Of a stretch of 64,000 nt of DNA, positions 17,402-26,960 are shown piece by piece. Every line of letters starts with the position of its first letter. Within the stretch, counting starts at the first letter, position 1. The translations under genes and the position numbers were made by a program. The notes below the pieces were generated by a model that saw only the letters and a program-made list of their open reading frames with translations, did no database searches and was not told the DNA's origin. This DNA comes from Spirosoma fluviale (GTDB lineage: Bacteria > Bacteroidota > Bacteroidia > Cytophagales > Spirosomataceae). Location: assembly GCF_900230225.1 (NCBI RefSeq), contig NZ_OCNH01000001.1, positions 2,170,001 to 2,234,000 of the forward strand. The letters run 5' to 3'.

Positions 17402-19905
17402 TTTCCTTCCTTAAAAAATACCCGTTTGACCCGCTCACTAACGCCGGTCAGGATTTCGTAGGGGATGGTGCCAATGCGACGGGCAAGGTCTGTAATGGGC
17501 AGTTCAGGGCCAAAAACGATCACCTCGTCACCCTCACTGACCGACGCGGCCGTCACGTCGATCATGGTCATGTCCATACAAATGTTTCCAACGGTTGGGC
17601 AACAGGTTCCATTCACCCAAACCTCGCCAACGCCATTACCCAGTCGGCGGTCGTAGCCATCGGCATAGCCAATCGCCAGGGTAGCAATCCGGGCTTCGTG
17701 GTCAAGTACTCCCCGGCGGCTGTACCCAACCGACTCCCCGGCCTCCACCGTTTTGATCTGGCTGCAAACCGTCCGCAATGTACCGACGGTTTGCAGGGCC
17801 GACTGCTCGGTACCGGTAGCTTCGACGCCATACAAACCAATACCCAGCCGAACCATGTCCAGTTTGTAATCAGGAAAGCGCACAATACCGGCTGAGTTGA
17901 GCAGATGACGCGTGGGCAGATAACCCAGTTCCGTTTCCAGAAAGGTGGTACACCGCAAAAAGGTTTCATACTGCTGCCGGGAGAACGGATTGAACTGCGC
18001 ATCGTCCGCTCCCACGAGATGGCTGAACACCGTGGCTACGTGCAGATCAGGATGACGCTTAAGAAAGTCGGTTACGATCGTCAGTTCACGCTCCAGAAAC
18101 CCCAGCCGGTGCATCCCGGTATCTATTTTCAAGTGAATCAGATACGGATCTGACTCGTTGCCTGCTGTTCGCTGTGCTTCATCCGCCAAAAAGTCACCCC
18201 ATTCCCGCAGCATTCGCAGGCTGTAGATCTCAGGTTCCAGTTTGTACTCCAGCAACGTAGTAAACGTTTCCGGGGCCGGATTCATAACCATAATGGGCAA
18301 ATCGACGCCGTTCTGCCGGAGCGAAACGCCCTCGTCGGCATAGGCCACAGCCAGGTAGTCGACGCGATGAAACTGAAGGAGCTGCGCCACTTCGGCACTG
18401 CCGCTGCCGTAGGCAAAAGCCTTGACCATCACCATGATCTTCGTTTCAGATGGCCCATCGTTCCGGCTGATCCGCTCGCGGTAATAATTCAGGTTGTGAG
18501 TCAGCGCATCGAGGTTAATCTCCAGAACGGTGCCGTGTACTTTACGCTCCAGCCGATGCACAATTCGTTCGAACGAGAAAGGCCTTGCGCCTTTTACCAG
18601 AACCGAACTATCCCGAAGCTCGCTAAAGGAAAACTGAGCCAGAAACGCTTCGGTCGTGGTAAAGAACTGACTGTTATCTCTAAAAAATGACTTATTCCGA
18701 CTCACAACCGGACCAATACCAATAAACTGCCCCACTTCGTTGGCCCGCATCAGCGTACCCACCTGCTCGTATAACTCGGCTTCGGGCTGACCCGTCTGCA
18801 ACACATCGGACAGGATCACCACCCGTCGACTGCGGGTGCCCTGTTGGTTCAGAAACCGGAGCGCGAGTTGCAGACCCACCATATCGTTGTTGTAGGAATC
18901 GTCGATCAACTCGCAGTTATTGATGCCCTCTTTCTGCTCCAGCCGCATAGAAACGGGTCGTAACCGATTTAATCGACTTTGCAGCTCCGCAGCCGTCCAG
19001 GTTCGCAGCGACAGCATTGTTACCAGGCAATGCATGAGGTTTTCGACCGAAGCCGGGTCTGTAAACGGCAGGATCAGGGGCTGCTCGAAAGCGACGTTTC
19101 GGCCGGTCAGGCTTAACTGATCACCCTGCATATGGCCTTGATACAGCGCATTTCGTCCGGTAAGCGACCATGTAATGAACCGCATATCCGGATTTACCGC
19201 CTTCAGCAGCATGTTTACCTCTTCGTCGATGTCCGCGTAATCGGTGCAGTAAATGAGCGCACTGGCGTGGATAAAGAGCCTTAATTTCTCGGCAACTTTT
19301 TGTTTTCGGGTTCGGAAGCCCTCATCGTGGGCGGTGCCGATGTTTGTAAAAATGCCGATAGTGGGTCGTATGATGGCTTCCAGCGCCTGCATTTCCTGAG
19401 CTTTGGAAATCCCGGCCTCAAAGATCCCCATCGTATGGCTTTCGGTCAACTGGTGCACGGACAGGGGTACGCCCAACTGCGAATTATAACTCTTGGGACT
19501 CCGGGCAATGACATAGTCATCGGCCAGCAGCTGCGCCAGCCATTCCTTGACAATCGTCTTTCCATTACTACCCGTAATGCCAATGACCGGGATGCGAAAC
19601 TGCCGACGATGGTCGGCGGCCAGTGCTTGCAGCGTTTGCAGGCTGCTGTCGACCTCCATAAACTGAGCATCGGCATAAGCGAGTAGTTCCTCCCGTCGTT
19701 CCGGGGTTAACGCCAACCGCTCCACGACAAACTGCCGAATGCCCTTTTGGTACAGATCGCCAATGAACGCGTGGCCGTCGTGGTGTTCACCCTGAATCGC
19801 GAAGAAAACCGCATCGGTAGCCAGGGTATCCGATGCATGGCTGGTCACCTGCCTCGAATCGGTAAACCAGTGACGGTTCGTCAATTGAAATTCTTTTGTT
19901 AACAT
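17398..19905 (-). CDS. murF-alr: Bifunctional MurF / alanine racemase
   Basis: This 835-aa fusion joins UDP-N-acetylmuramoyl-tripeptide:D-Ala-D-Ala ligase (about residues 1-455) to alanine racemase (about 460-835). The MurF half has the ATP loop GITGSNGKTIVKEWL and the blocks FEAGISKAQEMQALE and DDSYNND. The racemase half has the PLP lysine block VMVKAFAYGSG, HLKIDTGMHRLGF, the ICMDMTMIDV signature and GVSERVKRVF at the end. The fusion is common in Bacteroidota and lets one protein make D-Ala and attach D-Ala-D-Ala to the peptidoglycan precursor in the cytoplasm. Both active sites look intact. Confidence 0.95.
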   Translation of the reverse strand: MLTKEFQLTNRHWFTDSRQVTSHASDTLATDAVFFAIQGEHHDGHAFIGDLYQKGIRQFVVERLALTPERREELLAYADAQFMEVDSSLQTLQALAADHRRQFRIPVIGITGSNGKTIVKEWLAQLLADDYVIARSPKSYNSQLGVPLSVHQLTESHTMGIFEAGISKAQEMQALEAIIRPTIGIFTNIGTAHDEGFRTRKQKVAEKLRLFIHASALIYCTDYADIDEEVNMLLKAVNPDMRFITWSLTGRNALYQGHMQGDQLSLTGRNVAFEQPLILPFTDPASVENLMHCLVTMLSLRTWTAAELQSRLNRLRPVSMRLEQKEGINNCELIDDSYNNDMVGLQLALRFLNQQGTRSRRVVILSDVLQTGQPEAELYEQVGTLMRANEVGQFIGIGPVVSRNKSFFRDNSQFFTTTEAFLAQFSFSELRDSSVLVKGARPFSFERIVHRLERKVHGTVLEINLDALTHNLNYYRERISRNDGPSETKIMVMVKAFAYGSGSAEVAQLLQFHRVDYLAVAYADEGVSLRQNGVDLPIMVMNPAPETFTTLLEYKLEPEIYSLRMLREWGDFLADEAQRTAGNESDPYLIHLKIDTGMHRLGFLERELTIVTDFLKRHPDLHVATVFSHLVGADDAQFNPFSRQQYETFLRCTTFLETELGYLPTRHLLNSAGIVRFPDYKLDMVRLGIGLYGVEATGTEQSALQTVGTLRTVCSQIKTVEAGESVGYSRRGVLDHEARIATLAIGYADGYDRRLGNGVGEVWVNGTCCPTVGNICMDMTMIDVTAASVSEGDEVIVFGPELPITDLARRIGTIPYEILTGVSERVKRVFFKEGN

Positions 19906-19962
19906 AAACAGCTGTCAGCCTTCCGGCATTGACGTAATTCTAGTGCCGGATGGTTACGGTAA

Positions 19963-21045
19963 TCACATCCATCCGCGTCGTTTGAAATAAATGATTTCGC
20001 CAAGGGCAATACAACCCATGACCAATAAAGTCCAAAAATAGCCGGTAGGCGACCGTAATTCAGGCATATTATCGAAATTCATGCCGTAAATACCCGCAAT
20101 GAAGGTTAGGGGAATAAAAATGGCCGACACAATCGTCAGCGTTTTCATGACTGAGTTCATCCGGTTATTTACGATGGAATAATACACATCCATCAAACCG
20201 GCAATTAGTTCCCGGTAGGAGTCCAATGTTTCAATGACCTGATTGACATGATCGGATAAGTCCCGCAAATAGGGAATTGTCCCATGCTGGATCATGTCTG
20301 ATTCGCCCCGGAGCAACGTACCCACAATATCCCGGAGCGGGTTGATTGTCCGACGGATAAATGCAAGTTCCCGTTTAAGCTTGTACAGATTCGACAGCGT
20401 CTGCTGGCTGGCCCGTTCTTCGACGATCTCCTCTTCCAGTTCGTCCATTTTTTCACCGATTCGCTCAGTAATCAGTAAATAATGGTCAACCATCACATCC
20501 ATCAGCGCATACAGCAGATAGTCGGCCCCATTGCGACGGGTTTTTCCCGACGAGGCTTTGATCCGGTCGATCACGGGTTCGAAAATATCGCGGGACCGTT
20601 CTTCCTGAAACGATATGAGGTAGTTCTTACCCAGCACCAGACTCACGTGTTCTACATCGAGCTCCTGTCGTTTGCGGCTATGATGCAGGTATTTGAGCGT
20701 TATGAATACAACTGTGTCATCGTACAAATCGAGCTTTGGTTTCTGTTCGGTGTTGACCACATCTTCGAGCAGCAGCGGGTGCAGACGATACTGCTGCCCG
20801 ATAGCCGATATTACGTTGGGTTCGTGAATGCCATCGACATCAACCCAACTCACAAAGGGGGCTTCGGGAGCCGGTATTTTACAGACGCTTAGTTTACTAC
20901 TATCGTCAATGGAATAGTCCGTGGCGTTGTAATCAATCCGTTTAATTTTTGTGGCGTGTTCGATCTCCTGACCTACGTAGGTGAGTGTACCAGGCGATGT
21001 ACCAAGCAATTTTTCGGCTGAGCGATTGTGTCGGTGTCTCGACAT
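19963..21045 (-). CDS. corA: CorA-type magnesium/cobalt transporter
   Basis: About 360 aa from the ATG at 21045 (MSRHRHNRSAEKLLG); the frame is open to 21114, but the extra residues do not fit the family. There is a long cytoplasmic domain with APFVSWVDVDGIHEPNVI near the start, then helices with MDELEEEIVEER. Two C-terminal transmembrane segments follow, with the pore motif GMNFDNMPEL between them. CorA proteins form pentameric Mg2+/Co2+ channels in the inner membrane. It follows murF-alr on the same strand after a 57-base gap, but a functional link is not implied. Confidence 0.9.
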   Translation of the reverse strand: MSRHRHNRSAEKLLGTSPGTLTYVGQEIEHATKIKRIDYNATDYSIDDSSKLSVCKIPAPEAPFVSWVDVDGIHEPNVISAIGQQYRLHPLLLEDVVNTEQKPKLDLYDDTVVFITLKYLHHSRKRQELDVEHVSLVLGKNYLISFQEERSRDIFEPVIDRIKASSGKTRRNGADYLLYALMDVMVDHYLLITERIGEKMDELEEEIVEERASQQTLSNLYKLKRELAFIRRTINPLRDIVGTLLRGESDMIQHGTIPYLRDLSDHVNQVIETLDSYRELIAGLMDVYYSIVNNRMNSVMKTLTIVSAIFIPLTFIAGIYGMNFDNMPELRSPTGYFWTLLVMGCIALGEIIYFKRRGWM

Positions 21046-21272
21046 AAAATACCAGATAGTCCGTCTACCAGACGGGTGTAAGCAGTTGCTGGAGTTAATC
21101 GCTAACGCCAACAACTTTTAAAGTCCTGCAAAGATAAACCAACTACACGGCCCGTTGGAGAATGTTCAGAAAATGATGTTTTAGCCGACTCACCCCCTTT
21201 TCAAACAGCCTGTCCTCCTTACCTTTGCCCATCAGCTTTTGGGCTGATTCACGACGCTATACTATACTTGCT

Positions 21273-22421
21273 ATGAAGAAATCTCTTTTTATTTCTGTCA
21301 TTTTAATGGCGCTGCTCGGGCAAAATCTGCTGGCCCAGTCCTCGAAACCGCATTCGTATGTCGTAATCGGTTACGTAACCGGTAACGGCTGGAGCAAAGA
21401 CCAGATCGAAGCGCAGAAACTGACCCACATCAACTATGCCTTTGGTGTACCCGATGAAAAGGGCGTGATAGCGCCCCTCACGGCCAAAGATGGTGAGAAT
21501 CTGGCGAAACTCACCTCGCTGCGAGCCAGCAACAAAGACCTTAAAATCTTGCTTTCCATTGGTGGCTGGGGTGGCTGCAAATACTTCTCCGATGCGGCTT
21601 TGACGGAGACCTCCCGCCAGAAATTCACGAACAGCGCAGTGGCTGTCCTGAAAAAACACGGGCTCGATGGGATCGATATCGACTGGGAATACCCCGACCA
21701 GATTGGCGCGGGCAATATTTACCGCCCCGCCGACAAGAAAAACTTTACCCTTTTCCTGAAATCCCTACGGGATGGCCTCGATAAACAGGGAAATCTGGAT
21801 AAACGCACCGGCTCGAATCATTACCTGCTCACAGCCGCCACTGGGGGCGACACGGCCTTTGTGAACCATACTGAATTAGGTGAAGCCCAGAAATACCTCG
21901 ACTATGTCAACATCATGACGTACGACCTGTATCACGGCAACGACAAAGTGACGGGACACCATAGCCCGCTGTTTCAATCGGCCAAAGGCGACCACGCCCG
22001 AAACAGCAGCGCCGATGCCGTTGATGGACATATTCGGGCGGGCGTACCGGCCAGCAAAATCGTGTTGGGACTGCCCTTCTACGGACGGGGCTGGTCCGAA
22101 ACGCTCGACCAGGACAAGGGGCTCTTTCAACCGGCAACAGGCAAACATTATTTTATCAGTTACGATGAGTTGATGGCTAAATACATCAATAAAGAGGGGT
22201 ATACGCGCTACTGGGATGAGGACGCCAAAGCTCCCTATCTGTGGAATCCAACCTCACGGACGTTTATCTCCTATGCTGACCCGGAATCGTTCATCTATAA
22301 AGTCGAGTACGTAAAGTCGAAGAAGCTGGCCGGGGTCATGTTCTGGGAATACATTTACGACCTTCAACAAAAAAGCATCCTGCTAAATACACTGGTGAAG
22401 GAATTAAGCAAACCGAAATAG
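21273..22421 (+). CDS. Secreted GH18 chitinase
   Basis: A 382-aa enzyme from the ATG at 21273, chosen because it opens a clean signal peptide (MKKSLFISVILMALLGQNLLAQ); a frame extension to 21225 is unlikely. GH18 hallmarks are SIGGWG (residues 95-100) and DGIDIDWEY with catalytic Glu139, followed by MTYDLYHG and GVMFWEYIYD. It hydrolyses beta-1,4-GlcNAc polymers by a substrate-assisted retaining mechanism. No carbohydrate-binding module or T9SS tail is present. A TACCTTTG element at 21220-21227 resembles the Bacteroidota -7 box, but no good -33 TTG was seen. Confidence 0.9.
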   Translation: MKKSLFISVILMALLGQNLLAQSSKPHSYVVIGYVTGNGWSKDQIEAQKLTHINYAFGVPDEKGVIAPLTAKDGENLAKLTSLRASNKDLKILLSIGGWGGCKYFSDAALTETSRQKFTNSAVAVLKKHGLDGIDIDWEYPDQIGAGNIYRPADKKNFTLFLKSLRDGLDKQGNLDKRTGSNHYLLTAATGGDTAFVNHTELGEAQKYLDYVNIMTYDLYHGNDKVTGHHSPLFQSAKGDHARNSSADAVDGHIRAGVPASKIVLGLPFYGRGWSETLDQDKGLFQPATGKHYFISYDELMAKYINKEGYTRYWDEDAKAPYLWNPTSRTFISYADPESFIYKVEYVKSKKLAGVMFWEYIYDLQQKSILLNTLVKELSKPK

Positions 22422-22484
22422 AATAGGTTATCCTTTGACTTTTATAAATAAACCACCTGCTAACCAGCCTTTAACGCAGCACCA

Positions 22485-23411
22485 ATGCTCCCCTACTTTC
22501 CATTTGGACAACAGTTTAACGATAAGATGGGTACGCTCTCTTTGTCTGAAAACGAGCCTCTGGTGGAGCTGGACGAGCATTACATAACGGAGACAACCCT
22601 AAAAAAACAACTACTCGCCGTACTACCTGCGTACTACTATCAATCGCTGCCGGGATTTGAATTGGCGCAATGGGAGGTACTGGAGGCTATTTTAACGAAT
22701 CTCAGTCAGTCCGATCCCAGCCGGTTTTCCCTTCGGAAAGAAGGTAGCCGCTGGCATTGGGCGAACAATCGGCTGCATGAACAAACGTCCTTCACCTTTG
22801 GTGACGCCGGTTCGCTGGCCATGGAGCCGCTCAATTGGATGGGGCGTCAGGTCCAGGAAGACCTGCTTCTTCTGGCGGGGCCGGAGGCTTCACTGGTAGC
22901 CGGGCAGCTTTGTTTTGGCAATGGCTGGTGTCTGGACGAAAAGATTGGGTTGCCGTTCTGGCAAATTCACGCACCCATAACGCCCATCGTTGAGCCGATG
23001 ATCCGGGCAGCACAGAAACTGATGGAGCGCCTACCCGCTGGCCGTCCGGTCTGGCGATTGAACTGGAGCGTAAAGGTTACCGACCAATTGGACATGACGA
23101 GCCGCCACACGCCCGCTTTAGAAAAACTTCTGACCGAACTAGCTCCCGGCTTAACCCGCGACACCATTGGCGAAAACCTGTATGTTCGTATTGAACGGCA
23201 GACCCTCACCCGGTTGCCACGTTCGGGGGCTATACTTTTCGGCATTCATACCTACCAGAACCGGCTTTCGGATGAAATCAGCGAACGACCGGATGCTGCC
23301 GAACGGCTGGCAAACGTCTTCAAGACGACACCCCAGGCTATGCTCGACTACAAAGGACTGACTCCCTTCATGCCCGCTTTACTTACCTATTTAGCTCGCT
23401 ACAAGTCCTGA
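22485..23411 (+). CDS. Heme-dependent oxidative N-demethylase family protein (DUF3445)
   Basis: A 308-aa cytoplasmic protein fitting the DUF3445/HODM family, heme enzymes that oxidatively demethylate amines such as dimethylamine. Characteristic blocks are QEDLLLLAGPEASLVAGQLCF, IGLPFWQIHAPI, RLNWSVKVTDQLDM and ENLYVRIERQTLTRLPRSGAILFGIHTY. The start at 22485 gives MLPYFPFGQQ; an internal ATG at 22527 is an alternative. It lies 64 bases after the chitinase and 40 bases before the amino-acid permease, all on one strand. A shared transcript, and a role in amine or amino-sugar nitrogen use, is possible but inferred. Confidence 0.8.
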   Translation: MLPYFPFGQQFNDKMGTLSLSENEPLVELDEHYITETTLKKQLLAVLPAYYYQSLPGFELAQWEVLEAILTNLSQSDPSRFSLRKEGSRWHWANNRLHEQTSFTFGDAGSLAMEPLNWMGRQVQEDLLLLAGPEASLVAGQLCFGNGWCLDEKIGLPFWQIHAPITPIVEPMIRAAQKLMERLPAGRPVWRLNWSVKVTDQLDMTSRHTPALEKLLTELAPGLTRDTIGENLYVRIERQTLTRLPRSGAILFGIHTYQNRLSDEISERPDAAERLANVFKTTPQAMLDYKGLTPFMPALLTYLARYKS

Positions 23412-23450
23412 ACGTCTGCTAACCGGCCCGAACCAACCACCAAAACGCAC

Positions 23451-24836
23451 ATGATAAAACTCGCCCGTTCTCTTGGTCTCCGCTCTGCTATCTTATTGGT
23501 CGTGAGCAGCATTATTGGGTCCGGTGTGTTCAAGAAAGTAGCGCCGATGGCTGCCGAACTGGGCTCTCCCCTGCTGGTAATTGGTTGCTGGATTATAGCC
23601 GGGCTAATTAGCCTGGCCGGAGCGCTGACCTATGCTGAAATGGCGGGCATGTTTCCACAATCGGGGGGCGAGTACGTTTATTTTAAAAAGGTGTACGGTC
23701 GTTTATTTGCCTTTCTGTACGGCTGGGGTGCTTTTACCGTTATGCGAACAGCAACCATAGCCGCTCTGGCGCACGTTTTTGGGCAGTCCCTGATTACGTT
23801 TACGGGGGCAGACGGACATTCTGCCGAAGGACTGGTCAAGTGCATTGCCAGCGCACTGATCGTCTTTTTGAGCTTTGTAAATTACCGGGGCGTATCCTTT
23901 GCCGAGGGCCTTAGCCGGGGACTTATCTACCTTACTTTCCTGGCTGTGCTCGTTATTGCAGTACTGGGCTTTCAGGCCACAACCGGCCGGATTGACCACA
24001 TCACCCAGGCCATACCGGATTTTGTACCCAATGAGCAGCATTCCCTGCTTGGCTCACTGGTGATTGCTTCGCTGGGGGCCTTTTGGGGGTACGAAGGCTG
24101 GAATCAGATTGGGTATATTGGCGAGGAGATAAAAGATCCGCAGCGAAACTTACCCATCTCCCTGGGTATAGGCACCAGCATCGTTGTCAGTATTTATGTG
24201 TTGCTCAATGTGATCTATCTGTACGTTTTGCCCATTGATGCCCTGGCAAAGTTTGCCGATACACCCGATAAAATTGCGGCCGTTGAAGTCGTTCGACAGG
24301 CGGCTGGTGGGGCCGGTGCCCTGTTTATTTCGGTCCTGATTCTGGTGACAACCACTAATGCCACCAACGCGTCTATTTTAATGCCCGCCCGCCTTTTTTA
24401 TGCGATGGCACGGGATGGGTTGTTTTTCAAATCCGTCGCGGTTATTCACCCCCAATTTAAAACGCCATCCATCGCCATCCTGCTACAGGGGGCGTGGTCC
24501 ATTGTGCTGGTCTGGTCGGGGAGTTTCGATCAGTTGACTGATACGCTGGTTTTCTCCTCGTTTATTTTCTATGGTGCCACGGCGCTGGGAGTTGTCCTGC
24601 TCCGGCTCAAACAACCGCAGTTGGAAAGGCCCTATCGGGTTATTGGGTACCCTGTCGTACCGTTGCTTTTTCTAGCCTGCTGTACGCTGCTGGTCTTCAT
24701 GACCCTCCTAAATCAACCCCGCGAAGCCCTGACCGGCCTTGGCCTGATCGCCACCGGGTTACCGTTCTATTGGTACTGGCAGTCGAAACCACCCATTGCC
24801 GAGTCGGACCCGGTTGATGCAGCCGATGTTTATTGA
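23451..24836 (+). CDS. APC family amino acid permease
   Basis: A 461-aa inner-membrane protein with about 12 transmembrane helices. The N-terminal motif VVSSIIGSGVFKKVAPMAAELG and the following GGEYVYFKKVYGR and YEGWNQIGYIGEEIKDPQRNLP blocks are typical of the amino acid-polyamine-organocation family, LAT/serine-threonine-exchanger branch. Substrate cannot be assigned. It follows the N-demethylase-like gene closely and could import its substrate or an amino acid; this is inference. The length is normal and no damage is seen. Confidence 0.9.
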   Translation: MIKLARSLGLRSAILLVVSSIIGSGVFKKVAPMAAELGSPLLVIGCWIIAGLISLAGALTYAEMAGMFPQSGGEYVYFKKVYGRLFAFLYGWGAFTVMRTATIAALAHVFGQSLITFTGADGHSAEGLVKCIASALIVFLSFVNYRGVSFAEGLSRGLIYLTFLAVLVIAVLGFQATTGRIDHITQAIPDFVPNEQHSLLGSLVIASLGAFWGYEGWNQIGYIGEEIKDPQRNLPISLGIGTSIVVSIYVLLNVIYLYVLPIDALAKFADTPDKIAAVEVVRQAAGGAGALFISVLILVTTTNATNASILMPARLFYAMARDGLFFKSVAVIHPQFKTPSIAILLQGAWSIVLVWSGSFDQLTDTLVFSSFIFYGATALGVVLLRLKQPQLERPYRVIGYPVVPLLFLACCTLLVFMTLLNQPREALTGLGLIATGLPFYWYWQSKPPIAESDPVDAADVY

Positions 24837-24902
24837 GCACGTCAATAACTCACTCCACCAGCAGGCATTATATACAGTCCTCATTGACTTACTAAGCCAG
24901 TC

Positions 24903-25586
24903 TTATTTACCGATCATTAAACGTAAGCCCACATTAGCCGATGCGAGTTGACCCGTATAGGAGTAGGTCGAGGAATAGCTCGACTCCAGTCGGTTCGGGA
25001 AAGTCATGTACGGATGATTTCCACGCTGCCAACCGTAGCGAAGTTTGGCGTCGATACCGAACCTGGGCGTAATAAAGTAGGTAACGCCAGTAAAAACAGC
25101 TAGTTCAGATTCGTTTCCGGTTTGCTTTAGATAAACCGACAGTTCACGAATACTAAAGTCAAGTTGCTGATAGGTGTATCGGTAAGAAGCCCCTACATAG
25201 GGTTTGACTTTCCCTTTTCCCAGAAACAGTTGCACAAACGGGGCTACTCCAATCTGTTTAGGCGATATCATGGATGAATAGACCCCTGCCTGGCTAATTG
25301 TTCCACTGCTGTAGTAGGTCCCATTTCGGGGAGCTAAGCCAACTGGTACTCCAATGCCAAGCAGAAGCGTGTTGGTAGCAAAATAGCCAACACTGGGCAC
25401 TATTTTTCGTAAATAGTCGTCATCTCCCGGACCGGCCACTTTTTTCAGAAGCGATAGATTATCCGTTTCAATGGCTAAGGTCCAATGCCTAACTGACGTT
25501 TTTGCAGCACCCTCATTAACCGATTGCTGCGCATGGACCGAACCGACAACTCCGATAAAAATTAGCAGTAGGAGAAAGTTTTTCAT
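24903..25586 (-). CDS. Outer-membrane beta-barrel protein
   Basis: A 227-aa protein with signal peptide MKNFLLLLIFIGVVGSVHAQ. The mature part shows alternating beta-strand segments ending in aromatic residues (KPYVGASYRYTYQQLDF, FTGVTYFITPRFGIDAKLRYGWQ) and a C-terminal strand SANVGLRLMIGK, as in OmpA/OprG-like eight-stranded barrels. The function is unknown. It is transcribed alone and converges with the permease gene. Confidence 0.7.
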   Translation of the reverse strand: MKNFLLLLIFIGVVGSVHAQQSVNEGAAKTSVRHWTLAIETDNLSLLKKVAGPGDDDYLRKIVPSVGYFATNTLLLGIGVPVGLAPRNGTYYSSGTISQAGVYSSMISPKQIGVAPFVQLFLGKGKVKPYVGASYRYTYQQLDFSIRELSVYLKQTGNESELAVFTGVTYFITPRFGIDAKLRYGWQRGNHPYMTFPNRLESSYSSTYSYTGQLASANVGLRLMIGK

Positions 25587-25803
25587 TGCTTTCGTTGATT
25601 AGATTCAGGAGTCAGCAAGGTATTACTAAACTTACTCTATCTATCAGGATTAACAATCTTTAACGGATTGCAAAGGCCTCCTTAAACGTCCTTCTCCTAA
25701 AAATTCCTTTACCCTAACTAACGTGAATAATGGCCGCGTAGCGAAGGTAGTCAACACCAACAATCCATTATTCAAGTTAAATACTATAACCCGGCCAGAA
25801 CAA

Positions 25804-25871
25804 GTGTCAGGAAAAAGCCTGTGGGATGCCTACGAATAAACGCTGACATCCCACAGGCTCTTTCCTGACAC
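25804..25871. repeat. 25-bp inverted repeat (hairpin) after the rhodanese gene
   Basis: Arms 25804-25828 and 25847-25871 match over 25 bases with a single mismatch around an 18-base loop. It sits 23 bases beyond the stop of the minus-strand rhodanese-like gene and may terminate that operon, although no T-run follows. The surrounding 25587-25893 gap holds no gene. Confidence 0.7.
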
Positions 25872-25893
25872 TCAATAGCGGTCGTTTAATGAC

Positions 25894-26343
25894 CTATTCT
25901 ACCGCCGGATACCCTTTATCCAGCCAGTCGGTTTTGAGATTTTTAGCCAGATTAAGAAGTTTGTGGTTTTTGAAACCCAGTTCGTTGAGTTTGGTAAACG
26001 CCGGGCGCACGTTGGGACAGTTCTTAAACGGGCAGCACCCGCAGTAAATCACGATTTCCCGATTTTTTGGCTCTTTGCTGAGCAATTTTTCCAGTTTCGC
26101 CAGGTTATCGGCTTCACTGCCGGGGCCAACGCCAATGGATGACTTGATCGTAGCAGCCGGTCCAATGCTGATAATGAGCGGCTTGGCAGCACCGGGCGTG
26201 TTGATCGTTTCGGCCAGGTCAGCCGGTTCGAGTAACTGGTCGGGACGCCAGGGTTCGGCCTTGTTCCAGGCTGTTTGGGCCATTACGAGGCCAAGGATAA
26301 TAACAATGCCGAGCAGTGATGAAATAATACGTTTCTGAGTCAT
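25894..26343 (-). CDS. Rhodanese-like exported protein
   Basis: About 149 aa from the ATG at 26343, chosen because it overlaps the upstream stop as ATGA and gives a signal/anchor sequence (IISSLLGIVIILGLVMAQ). A Cys-rich catalytic loop YCGCCPFKNCPN replaces the usual CxxGxR-type rhodanese loop, and the C-terminus GFKNHKLLNLAKNLKTDWLDKGYP is rhodanese-like. It probably acts in the periplasm in sulfur or redox handling. It is the last gene of a three-gene overlapping operon with the ACP hydrolase and deaminase genes. Confidence 0.75.
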   Translation of the reverse strand: MTQKRIISSLLGIVIILGLVMAQTAWNKAEPWRPDQLLEPADLAETINTPGAAKPLIISIGPAATIKSSIGVGPGSEADNLAKLEKLLSKEPKNREIVIYCGCCPFKNCPNVRPAFTKLNELGFKNHKLLNLAKNLKTDWLDKGYPAVE

Positions 26344-26960
26344 GAGAATAGGGTCAATGTAGTACGTACTTGGTGAATATGACTGACTAAGGTGGGCCAA
26401 AAATAACTGAAATGCCGGGCAATCCGTTCGTAATAGCGCTCTAAATCCTCAATGGCCGTATCCAGGCCCGATGGAAAAGCTGTTCGGCGGGAGACACCTT
26501 TCAGGGAGCGGTCTACCCCGTCTAAGTATTGATAATTGGTCAGCCAATCCTGCCGGATCATGTAATCGGCCATTCGGGCAGCACCCGTTGGCAGGCGAGC
26601 CGTATTTTCCTGTAGGGTCTGATAAAAACTGCCGACAAACTCAGGTAGTGATTCGCTGGTGAGCTGCGTAAAATTAATGGCCAGAAAATGGTCGAAAAAG
26701 ATGTCGACAGCCGCTCCAGCATACTTATGGCAGCGAGGATGGAGCAAATCGCGGACAGCTGCTACCTCAGGATGGGCGTCGGTAAAGGAGTCTATAGCAC
26801 GGTGAACCCGAACACCCATGATCTCGTCGGCCAGCAGGCTATGCCGTGGACTGGCGGGGTCACCTTTGATAAAATCCCCGATGAAGTTACCGACGAGTAA
26901 ACCCGTGTACTGATCCGAGGAGCGAGGGCCGGATAGATACCCATGCGCCAGAATATTCAT
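26340..26960 (-). CDS. Acyl carrier protein phosphodiesterase (AcpH/DUF479 family)
   Basis: A 206-aa protein of the ACP hydrolase family, HD-domain-like enzymes that remove 4'-phosphopantetheine from ACP. Visible motifs are MNILAHGYLSGPRSSDQYTGLLVGNFIGDFIKG, RVHRAIDSFTDAHPEV and the metal-site-like YAGAAVDIFFDHFLAINF. It overlaps the deaminase gene upstream and the rhodanese gene downstream by ATGA, so the three are translated together. Activity within Bacteroidota members is not well established, so the reaction is inferred from the family. Confidence 0.85.
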   Translation of the reverse strand: MNILAHGYLSGPRSSDQYTGLLVGNFIGDFIKGDPASPRHSLLADEIMGVRVHRAIDSFTDAHPEVAAVRDLLHPRCHKYAGAAVDIFFDHFLAINFTQLTSESLPEFVGSFYQTLQENTARLPTGAARMADYMIRQDWLTNYQYLDGVDRSLKGVSRRTAFPSGLDTAIEDLERYYERIARHFSYFWPTLVSHIHQVRTTLTLFS

